Shown in pieces: positions 1 through 6,205 of a DNA stretch of 26,297 bases; positions within the stretch are counted from its first letter, which is position 1, and each line of letters starts with the position of its first letter. A program made the translations under genes and the position numbers. The notes under the pieces were generated by a model. That model was not told the DNA's origin and ran no database searches. It saw nothing but the letters and a program-made list of their open reading frames with translations. The stretch comes from an uncultured Verrucomicrobium sp. (lineage in GTDB: Bacteria; Verrucomicrobiota; Verrucomicrobiia; Methylacidiphilales; GAS474), in the NCBI GenBank assembly GCA_903889845.1, contig CAISZB010000452.1, positions 1 to 26,297 of the forward strand. The letters are read 5' to 3'.

Positions 1-70
1 CTGCTAGGTGTTCAGTCCCGCCGAGAGGTGGTGGGCGGTGGCCCCGCCGGAGGCGCACGCGGCGACGAGG

Positions 71-103
71 AAAGGAAAAGGATGAAGCGCCCGGTGCTTC
101 ATC
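71..103 (-). terminator. Rho-independent terminator after the dusB-like gene
   Basis: A perfect 8 bp inverted repeat, GATGAAGC (81-88) and GCTTCATC (96-103), with a 7-base loop lies just past the dusB-like stop codon at 105-107. Read on the minus strand it is followed by the T-rich tail CTTTTCCTTT (80-71). Stem, short loop, T-rich tail and position directly behind a stop codon fit an intrinsic terminator for the minus-strand dusB/ymdB/rarA run. There is no T-rich tail on the plus strand, so it looks one-directional. Confidence 0.75.
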
Positions 104-104
104 G

Positions 105-1259
105 CTACCACCACTCCTGCGGCCCGGAGGGGACGGGGATCGCGGTGCGGTTGGCGGCGGCGGGGTTTTCCCCGACATCGGAGCCGAGGGGGGCGCGGGA
201 GAAATTCTCGCCGAGCGGCGCAGGGGCGTACTTCGGCTGAAGGGTGACGCCGTCGGCCTCCAGGAAGGGGGCACGCCAGGCCACGTATTCGGCCAGGATC
301 GTGTCGAACTCGGCGCGGTTGTTCAGCCGGACGACGCGCTTGTTGAAGAAAGAGCAGGGGCCGAAGCGCCGCGCGTACCACGGGGCCACCTTTCGGAAGA
401 GACGGCAGCCGTGGGCCTCGCCGAAGACCTCGACCATGTAATCCAGGTGCCGGGTCAGGACGCGGACCCGCTCGGCGAAGGTCGCCTCGGGCGGGAGGGT
501 CCCGGTGGCGAGGTAGGCCCGGGTCCGGGCGAAGAACCACGGGTCGTAGAACGCGCCACGCCCGACGGCGATCCCGGCGCAGCCGGTCTCCGCCAGCATC
601 GTCTTCGCGGCCTGGGGCGTCGTCACGTCGCCATTGCCGATCACGGGGACCAGGCCCCCCACCGCCTCGACGACGGCGCGGATGCCGGGGAGGTTCACGG
701 TTCCGTCGAAGCCCTGCGCGCGCGTCCGGCCATGGACCATGATCGCGGCGGCCCCGGCCTCGGCCAGGGCGCGGGCCAGCTCCGGCGCGGTCAGGTTGTC
801 GTCGTCCCAGCCCAGGCGCATCTTGCACGTCACGGGGACGCGGACGGCGTTCACCATCCCGGCGACGAGGGCGGCGGTCCGGGCCGTCTCCGTCATCATC
901 GCGGAGCCGCCGCCGACCTTGCAGACCTTCCGCACGGGGCACCCCATGTTGATGTCGATGAGGGCGGCGCCCTGCTGCTCGACGAATTTCGCCGCCTCCA
1001 CCATCTCCTCCGGCACGGAGCCGAAGAGCTGGACGGAGAGGGGCCGGTCCTCGGGGCGGCTGGCGATGAGCTGGAGGGCCTTCGGGTTCCGCTCGACGAG
1101 GGAGCGGGCGTTGACGAGGTCGGTGACGCAGAGACCGACCCCTCCCACTTCCCGAATCACGAGGCGGAAGGGAAGATTCGTGTACCCCGCCAGCGGCGCG
1201 AGGATCAGGTTCCCGTCGAGCCGGACGGAGCCGATCTGGAGGTCGGCGCCGAGGTTCAT
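105..1259 (-). CDS. dusB: tRNA-dihydrouridine synthase (DusB-like)
   Basis: Flavoenzyme that reduces uridines in the tRNA D-loop to dihydrouridine using FMN and NAD(P)H in the cytoplasm. The 384-residue product shows the N-terminal LAPLAGYTNLPFR block, the catalytic-cysteine motif INMGCPVRKV (Cys107), the CKMRLGWDD block with a conserved Lys near 146, MVHGRTRAQGF (His176) and the phosphate-binding VIGNGDV segment, in the order expected for a TIM-barrel Dus enzyme. It is longer than typical DusB (about 320-330 residues) because of a proline- and alanine-rich C-terminal tail of about 40 residues. The ATG start leaves 12 bases after the preceding ymdB-like stop, so the two are probably co-transcribed. 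The family call is firm. The DusB subgroup rests on overall resemblance, and DusA or DusC cannot be strictly excluded. Confidence 0.93.
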   Translation of the reverse strand: MNLGADLQIGSVRLDGNLILAPLAGYTNLPFRLVIREVGGVGLCVTDLVNARSLVERNPKALQLIASRPEDRPLSVQLFGSVPEEMVEAAKFVEQQGAALIDINMGCPVRKVCKVGGGSAMMTETARTAALVAGMVNAVRVPVTCKMRLGWDDDNLTAPELARALAEAGAAAIMVHGRTRAQGFDGTVNLPGIRAVVEAVGGLVPVIGNGDVTTPQAAKTMLAETGCAGIAVGRGAFYDPWFFARTRAYLATGTLPPEATFAERVRVLTRHLDYMVEVFGEAHGCRLFRKVAPWYARRFGPCSFFNKRVVRLNNRAEFDTILAEYVAWRAPFLEADGVTLQPKYAPAPLGENFSRAPLGSDVGENPAAANRTAIPVPSGPQEWW

Positions 1260-1271
1260 CCGCGTGCCTCG

Positions 1272-2078
1272 TTACTTCGCCGCCGCGACGGCGTCGGGGG
1301 CGACTTTGATCTGGAACCGCTCGATCCGCAGGGCGCGGCCCGTCGCCTCGTCGAGCTCGGCGAAAAGGCCGTCGGCCTGGAGGCCGGCGGTGGCGAGGGG
1401 GAACTTGCTCGGCAGGAGGGTGACGAATTTCTGGATGACCGGGGCGACCTCCCGCCCGATGACCGAATCGTGCGCACCGGTGAACCCGGCGTCGGTCAGG
1501 TAGGCGGTGCCGCCGGGGAGGATCGCCTCGTCGGCGGTCTGGACGTGGGTGTGGGTGCCGACGACGATGCTGGCCTGCCCGTCGATGTGGCGACCGAAGG
1601 CGATCTTCTCCGAGGTCGCCTCGCCGTGGAAATCGACGAGGATGCACGGCGTCTCCCGGCGGAGGCCCTCCAGGAGGGGCTTGATGAGGAGGAAAGGATT
1701 ATCGACGTCGGGCCCCATGAAAGTCCGGCCCAGGGCGTTGACCACGGCCAGCTTCTTCCCGTTCCCCTGGACGATGACGAAGCCGGAGCCGGGCGTGCCG
1801 GGCGGGTAATTCATCGGGCGGACGAGGCGCGGCTCCTGCGAAAAGAAGCCGAAGATCTCCTTCTGGTCCCACGTGTGGTCGCCCAGGGTGACGGCGTCGG
1901 CCCCGGAGCGCATCAGGTCGATGGCCAGGCGGGGCGTGATGCCGTGGCCCCCGGCGGCGTTCTCCCCGTTGATGATGATGAAGTCGGGCGCGTAGAGGTC
2001 CTTCAGCCGGGGAATGGCGACGCGGAGGGTGTCGCGGCCGGGCTCGCCGACCACATCGCCCAGGAAGATGACTTTCAT
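1272..2078 (-). CDS. ymdB: YmdB-family metallophosphoesterase (TIGR00282 type)
   Basis: Calcineurin-like phosphoesterase of the TIGR00282/YmdB family. The Bacillus subtilis member hydrolyses 2',3'-cyclic nucleotides and affects biofilm decisions, but the role here is inferred only from the family. The 268-residue product has the complete metal site: FLGDVVGEPGR (Asp8), NGENAAGG (Asn38, Glu39), GDHTWD (His68), VDFHGEATSEK (His151) and GTHTHVQTAD (His176, His178), followed by YLTDAGFTGAHDSVIG. The length is normal for the family. The ATG at 2078 puts the first beta strand (MKVIFLGDVV) at the N terminus as expected; an upstream open frame in this phase belongs to the rarA region. No clear Shine-Dalgarno is visible. 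It lies 20 bases after the rarA stop and 12 bases before dusB, in an apparent operon. Confidence 0.92.
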   Translation of the reverse strand: MKVIFLGDVVGEPGRDTLRVAIPRLKDLYAPDFIIINGENAAGGHGITPRLAIDLMRSGADAVTLGDHTWDQKEIFGFFSQEPRLVRPMNYPPGTPGSGFVIVQGNGKKLAVVNALGRTFMGPDVDNPFLLIKPLLEGLRRETPCILVDFHGEATSEKIAFGRHIDGQASIVVGTHTHVQTADEAILPGGTAYLTDAGFTGAHDSVIGREVAPVIQKFVTLLPSKFPLATAGLQADGLFAELDEATGRALRIERFQIKVAPDAVAAAK

Positions 2079-2098
2079 AAGGGTGGGGGAAAAAGGCC

Positions 2099-3461
2099 CT
2101 ATTCTTCCCGCTGTTTGCGCTTCAGGTCGAGCCAGTAATCGAGCCGTTCCTTGACGATCTTTTCGTAGCCCCGGCCCGTCGGCGTGTAGAAGGTCCCCGG
2201 CGCGATGCCGAATTCCTGGGCGCTGATCCCCTCCGCGTAGTCGTGGCTGTACTGGTAGCCCGCTCCGTGGCCCAGGGCTTCGGCACCCTTGTAATGGGCG
2301 TCGCGGAGGGCCTTCGGGACGGCGACGGTCGCCTCCTTCTTCACCGCCTCCATCGCGGCGTTGAGGCCCATGTAGGAGGCGTTGCTCTTCGGCGCGGTGG
2401 CCAGGTAGACCGTCGCCTCGGCCAGGGGGATGCGGCCTTCCGGCATGCCCAGGGTCTCGAAGGCCTGCTGCGCCGCGACGGCGACGGAGAGGGCGCGGGG
2501 ATCGGCCATCCCGATGTCCTCCGAGGAGAGGATCACCAGCCGCCGCGCGATGAAGCGGGGGTCCTCCCCGGCGACGAGCATCTTCGCCAGCCAATAGAGG
2601 GCGCTGTCGGGATCGCTGCCGCGGACCGACTTGATGAAGGCGGAGATGGTGTCGTAGTGGCCATCCTCGTCCTTGTCGTAGACGGGGACCTTCCGCTGGA
2701 CGCAGGCCTCGATGGCCGGGAGGTCGATCCCGATCCGGCCCGCCTTGTTGGGACGCGTACTCAGCGCGGCCAGTTCCAGCGCGTTCAGCAACCGGCGGGC
2801 GTCCCCCTCGGAGACGGCGATCAAATGGGCGCGGGCGGCGGGGTCGAGGTCGAGGGGGAGCTGGCCGAGGCCCCGCTCCGTGTCGGTGAGGGCGCGGTCG
2901 ACGAGGCCGGAGAGGGCCTCCGGCGAGAGCGGCTCCAGCGCGAAGACCTGGGAGCGGGAGACGAGGGGGCCGTTGACGTAGAAGGAGGGATTGTGGGTCG
3001 TCGCCCCGATGAGGCAGACCGCGCCGCTCTCCACGTCGGGGAGGAGGACGTCCTGCTGCGATTTGTTGAAGCGGTGGATCTCGTCGATGAAGAGGAGGGT
3101 GCGCGGCCCGCCCTGGCGGAAGCGGAGATCGGCGGCGGCGAGGGCCTGCCGGAGCGTGGCCACGGAGGCCTCGACGGCGTTCAGCCGCTCGAACCGGCTC
3201 TGCGTCGTCGCCGCGATGGCCTCGGCGATGGAGGTCTTCCCGACCCCGGGCGGGCCGAAGAGGAGGATCGAGGTGAGGCGGTCGGCCTCGATCAGGCGGC
3301 GGAGCGGCTTCCCCGGGGCCGAGGAGATGCTCCTGCCCCGTCACTTCGTCGAGCGTCCGGGGCCGGAGCCGCGCGGCCAAAGGGGCGCGCGGATTCGCCC
3401 GCCGCTCCGTAGCCGCCTTGGCCGAGGAGGGGGTTGAATCAGGGACGCTGAAGAGATCCAC
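2099..3461 (-). pseudogene. rarA: RarA/MgsA replication-associated recombination AAA+ ATPase, interrupted by a one-base frameshift
   Basis: Homologue of the AAA+ clamp-loader-like ATPase RarA (MgsA), which acts at stalled replication forks. The start (GTG at 3461) and residues up to GQEHLLGPG are in one frame. Everything from the next residues on, including Walker A GPPGVGKTS, Walker B LLFIDEIHRFNKSQQD, the GATTHNPSFYVNGPLVSRS sensor region and the C-terminal tetramerisation part, is in another frame ending at 2099. The switch is at CCCCGGGG (3311-3318): removing one base restores a continuous 453-residue RarA of normal length (1363 bp is 3 x 454 + 1). The downstream frame has a TGA at 3341-3343 and no start codon before a GTG at 3163, which would omit Walker A, so no functional shorter product is apparent. 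The rest is well conserved, so this is either an assembly or sequencing error in a G/C run or a very recent mutation. Confidence 0.88.
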
Positions 3462-3533
3462 CGGGGGAGGGTAGAGCTCTTATGATGAAAGAGCCAGCCG
3501 GGAGCGAAGAGAAAAGGGGTGTTTGCTGTGAGG

Positions 3534-4271
3534 TCAGGGTGAAGTGACGGGCGTTGGATATTTTTCGATCAACGCCTGGAGAATTTGATTTTCCATCAAC
3601 TTGCCCCCCAATTCCGGATGGGCTTTATAGTAATCTTGGACGACCTGCATGAGGCTATTGATCGTCGCGTCGTGCGGAGGATAAAAATCCTTTCCCCCAT
3701 GTTTCCGAAGGAAATCGGCGAACCAGACCTCCTGTGGGTTTTCGGGGTGGGTGGCAGCGGCGGCTTTTGGGTTGGGTATGACGCTGGCCGTATCGATGAT
3801 GTGCAGCCAGATTTTGTATTTGCCCTCATCTCTCAGTTGCGGACGCACGTGATAGGCCAAGGCATAAATTCCATCACTGCATTGGATAAACCTGCGAATA
3901 GCCGTTTCCTGAAACGGGAGTGAAGTGTACTCCACAACAAGAGAGCCGTCGGCCAGGGAGCTTTCGGTTATCTGGATTTGAGCGTCTTTGCCTTGCATCG
4001 CTGCCTTCCAGCCGTCGACATACTGACGGAGAGGCAGATTAGTGAACGTCACTTGCTGGGCCACCATCTCTTTCCAGGCATCGATCGTTTGCCCGTCCGG
4101 GACCAATTCAGAAATGAAACCTGTGACAGCTCTTTCAGAGCTTCCCGATATCCACTTCCGATTATCTTCACCCATCGGAATGGTCACCGCCATTGCGGGA
4201 GTTGGAATCACCTGGGCGTGAAGAAGCGAGGGACACAAAACCCCCAATAAAAGGATCCATGCTTTTTTCAT
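3534..4271 (-). CDS. Secreted hypothetical protein with atypical base composition
   Basis: Not recognised as a known family. From the ATG at 4271 the 245-residue product begins with a clean Sec signal peptide (MKKAWILLLGVLCPSLLHA, predicted cut after Ala19 before Gln20), which is why that start is preferred over an in-frame TTG at 4316 that would add 15 residues. The mature part is soluble, mixed alpha/beta and rich in aromatic residues (for example WKEMVAQQVTFTNLPLRQYVDGWK), with one cysteine and no transmembrane segment, so it is probably periplasmic or extracellular. Base composition is near 50 percent G+C in the lines counted, clearly below the neighbouring genes, and codon use is less G/C-biased at third positions. 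It lies upstream of and co-directional with rarA (72 bases between) and divergent from the cytochrome b562-like gene. Recent acquisition is possible. Confidence 0.72.
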   Translation of the reverse strand: MKKAWILLLGVLCPSLLHAQVIPTPAMAVTIPMGEDNRKWISGSSERAVTGFISELVPDGQTIDAWKEMVAQQVTFTNLPLRQYVDGWKAAMQGKDAQIQITESSLADGSLVVEYTSLPFQETAIRRFIQCSDGIYALAYHVRPQLRDEGKYKIWLHIIDTASVIPNPKAAAATHPENPQEVWFADFLRKHGGKDFYPPHDATINSLMQVVQDYYKAHPELGGKLMENQILQALIEKYPTPVTSP

Positions 4272-4412
4272 GAGTGGAAGGAGAAATAGAATGAGATGAA
4301 GCTCGTTTTTACCCAAAAGTGATCGAAAAGAGCGAGATCATTTGAGATGAGCGAAAGAGCAAGAGGTATCAGCATCGACGTGCGGCAAAAACCCGCGTAG
4401 ACTCCATCACCG

Positions 4413-4961
4413 ATGACGCCGACGTTTCGCGCCTTGGTTCTGGTTCTGTTTGTCCTTTCCCTCCACGCTGCCGCCCTGGCCGATGATCCGGCCCCGGCTC
4501 CGGCAACGCCGCCCGCGCCCGCTGCGCCGCCCGATACGGTTCATGCGGAGATGAAGAAAATGGGGCAGGCGTTCCACGACCTCGCCTTTGCGCTCCAGAA
4601 GGGGGACGAGGTGGCGAAGGCCGACGACCTGGCCCTCCTGGCGACGATCAAGGCGGGGGCCGATGCGTCCCGGAAGCTCGACCCGAAGGCGGTCGCGCTC
4701 ATCCCGGCGGAGCAGCGGGAGGCGTTCCTGGCCGCTTACCGAAAGGCCCTCGACGAATTCGATGCGAAGGCCGATACCCTGGCCCAGGCGATCACTGCCG
4801 GGGATTGGGCGGCGGCGAAGCAGGACCTGGCCGCGCTCAATGAGGCGATGAAGGCGGGGCATCACAGTTTCATGAAGAACCGCCAGGGGGAGGTGGGGTG
4901 GCTGACGGAAAACCCGGCGCCCGCACCGGCGGCTCCGGCTTCGGGGATGGGCGGGAATTAG
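4413..4961 (+). CDS. Cytochrome b562-like periplasmic four-helix protein
   Basis: A 182-residue exported protein. Residues 1-23 form a signal peptide (FRALVLVLFVLSLHAAALA), followed by a Pro/Ala-rich linker (about 26-40) and an all-helical domain of about 120 residues. The domain resembles soluble cytochrome b562: a methionine at position 50 begins helix 1 (MGQAFHDLAFALQKGD), and a His-His pair at 150-151 lies in the last helix (LNEAMKAGHHSFMK). Their separation of about 100 residues matches the Met7/His102 haem ligands of the Escherichia coli protein (95 apart). The helix pattern around FLAAYRKALDEFDAKADTLAQAI also fits. This is an inference from pattern, and haem binding is not proven. A Pro/Ala/Gly-rich tail ends the protein. 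No obvious Shine-Dalgarno precedes the ATG at 4413. Confidence 0.72.
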   Translation: MTPTFRALVLVLFVLSLHAAALADDPAPAPATPPAPAAPPDTVHAEMKKMGQAFHDLAFALQKGDEVAKADDLALLATIKAGADASRKLDPKAVALIPAEQREAFLAAYRKALDEFDAKADTLAQAITAGDWAAAKQDLAALNEAMKAGHHSFMKNRQGEVGWLTENPAPAPAAPASGMGGN

Positions 4962-5011
4962 GGGGTCGCGGGGGGAGGATGCGGGGATTCAGCCGAGGCT
5001 GCGCCCCCCTA
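4959..5011. terminator. Possible bidirectional terminator hairpin between convergent genes
   Basis: Between the convergent ends of the cytochrome b562-like gene and the 69-residue cysteine-rich gene there is an imperfect long stem, TAGGGGG (4959-4965) against CCCCCTA (5005-5011), with a nested CAGC/GCTG hairpin inside. Both stop codons form part of the stem. There is no T-rich tail on either side, so termination is only a guess from position. Confidence 0.25.
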
Positions 5012-5218
5012 CTCCCTAAAACAAGACCGCCCCGCCCCGCACGCCTCCCGATCCGCCGCGCGCCCGTCGGCCCCGACGAGACTCTGCGTCAGGTTGCACC
5101 AGAAATGGCAGGGGGAGGCCTCGGGGTGGCCTGGCTCCTTCGCTTCAAACACCTCGGCAGGCGTCGAGGCGGTGAACATCTTCTTCGTTCGGAGGTGGCG
5201 GCAGGGGAGGGCATCCAT
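5009..5218 (-). CDS. Small cysteine-rich protein, last gene of the molybdoenzyme operon
   Basis: A 69-residue protein of unknown function. It starts with ATG at 5218, 12 bases after the stop of the PaoB-like gene, and has a near-ideal ribosome binding site (AAGGAG, about 8 bases before the ATG), which makes it a real gene. It contains five cysteines (6, 37, 41, 60, 66) and two histidines close to cysteines (8, 38), with the core SPCHFWCNLTQSLVG followed by EACGAGRSCF. The spaced C-x3-C and C-x5-C pairs suggest metal or iron-sulfur binding, or disulfides. It has no signal peptide. From memory, short proteins with a CHFWCN...C...RSCF pattern occur in other bacteria, but I cannot confirm this here. 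Its place at the end of the operon suggests a link to oxidoreductase maturation or function, but that is conjecture. Confidence 0.78.
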   Translation of the reverse strand: MDALPCRHLRTKKMFTASTPAEVFEAKEPGHPEASPCHFWCNLTQSLVGADGRAADREACGAGRSCFRE

Positions 5219-5230
5219 GGCTTTTCTCCT

Positions 5231-6205
5231 TCAGCTTTGCAATTGGAGCAGCGCGCGGCGGACCAGGGCGAGGGCGATCGGGACCTTGTAGCCGTTGTGT
5301 TCGAGGGGCTGCGCCTCCTTGAGGAGGAGGTCGGCGGCCTGGGTCGCCGTCGCGTCGTCGAGGGCCAGGGGTTTCCCCTCCAGGAAGGTGTTCGCCGCCT
5401 CGGCCTGGTGCGGCATCGGCGAGATGGAGCCGAGCGCGATTCGCGGTCCCTTCATTTTCCCGCCGTCGATGCCCGTCGCCGCGGCGCAGCTCACCAGGGC
5501 CCAGTCGAAGGCGTGCTTCTCGCTCGCCTGGAGGTAGGCGCTGCGGGTGCGGAGGAGCGGGACCTCGACGCGGACGACGAGGTCGCCCGGTTCGAGGGAA
5601 TGGTGGGTGAGGGGATTCTCCCACGCACGGTGGTAGAAATCGGCCATGCTCCACCGCAGTTCCTTCCCTTCCCGCACGACGACGGCGACGGCGTCGAGCG
5701 CGGCGAAGGCGACCGCGAGGCTGGAGACCATCGGGCTGACGCACGGGTTGCCCGTGAAGAGGGTGTGGTAGCGGTTCTCCCCGTTCCGGGCGAAGCAATG
5801 GTCGCCCCCCTTCTTTAGGCAAAGGGTGTCCCGGTGGCGGAAGTACCAGCAGCGGGAATGCTGCGCGAGGTTCCCGCCGACGGTGGCGACGTTTCGGATC
5901 TGGGGCGAGGCGACCTCGGCGGCGGCGGCGGCGAGGCCGGGGAAGGCGGCCTTCAACCCGGGATGTTTCTCGACCTGCGCGACGGTGGCCAGCGCCCCGA
6001 TGGACCATCCGGCTCCGCTCTGTTCGATCTTCCCGAGGCCGGGCAGCGCCTTCACGTTGACGAGGAGGTCGGCCTCGACCAGGCCCTCCTTGAGGAGACC
6101 CAAGAGGTCGTTGCCGCCCGCGAGGTAGGCCCCGTGCTTGCTTGATGAGGCGAGTTGGCGGGCGCTTTCCGGGGACAACGCGGTGGCGTAGGAAAACGGT
6201 TTCAT
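5231..6205 (-). CDS. paoB: PaoB/YagS-like FAD- and 4Fe-4S-binding subunit of aldehyde oxidoreductase
   Basis: The FAD-binding (CoxM/PCMH-like) subunit of a xanthine dehydrogenase-family enzyme, which passes electrons between the small iron-sulfur subunit and the acceptor. The 324-residue product has the FAD motifs YLAGGNDLLGLLKEG (27-41) and NVATVGGNLAQHSRCW (105-120). It also has an inserted loop with four cysteines (119, 129, 137, 155; CWYF...CLKKGGDHC...GNPC). That insert characterises PaoB/YagS of E. coli, where it carries an additional [4Fe-4S] cluster, and is absent from ordinary xanthine dehydrogenase FAD subunits. There is no signal peptide of its own; by analogy export is by piggy-back on the Tat-bearing small subunit. 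The ATG at 6205 overlaps the stop of the large-subunit gene by four bases (ATGA), indicating translational coupling. Confidence 0.9.
   Translation of the reverse strand: MKPFSYATALSPESARQLASSSKHGAYLAGGNDLLGLLKEGLVEADLLVNVKALPGLGKIEQSGAGWSIGALATVAQVEKHPGLKAAFPGLAAAAAEVASPQIRNVATVGGNLAQHSRCWYFRHRDTLCLKKGGDHCFARNGENRYHTLFTGNPCVSPMVSSLAVAFAALDAVAVVVREGKELRWSMADFYHRAWENPLTHHSLEPGDLVVRVEVPLLRTRSAYLQASEKHAFDWALVSCAAATGIDGGKMKGPRIALGSISPMPHQAEAANTFLEGKPLALDDATATQAADLLLKEAQPLEHNGYKVPIALALVRRALLQLQS

Noticed and set aside
4..102. A 32-codon minus-strand frame starting MKHRALHPFPF with a lipoprotein-like look downstream of the dusB-like gene.
   Set aside because: Its start codon lies inside the hairpin terminator and no ribosome binding site precedes it.
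411..2138. Long plus-strand open frame opposite the dusB-like and ymdB-like genes.
   Set aside because: Its product is Gly/Arg/Asp-rich without domains. It is the usual antisense shadow of high-GC coding sequence.
3476..3494. GCTCTT / AAGAGC inverted repeat just before the rarA start.
   Set aside because: Short stem without a T tail and no matching copy nearby; no function can be assigned.
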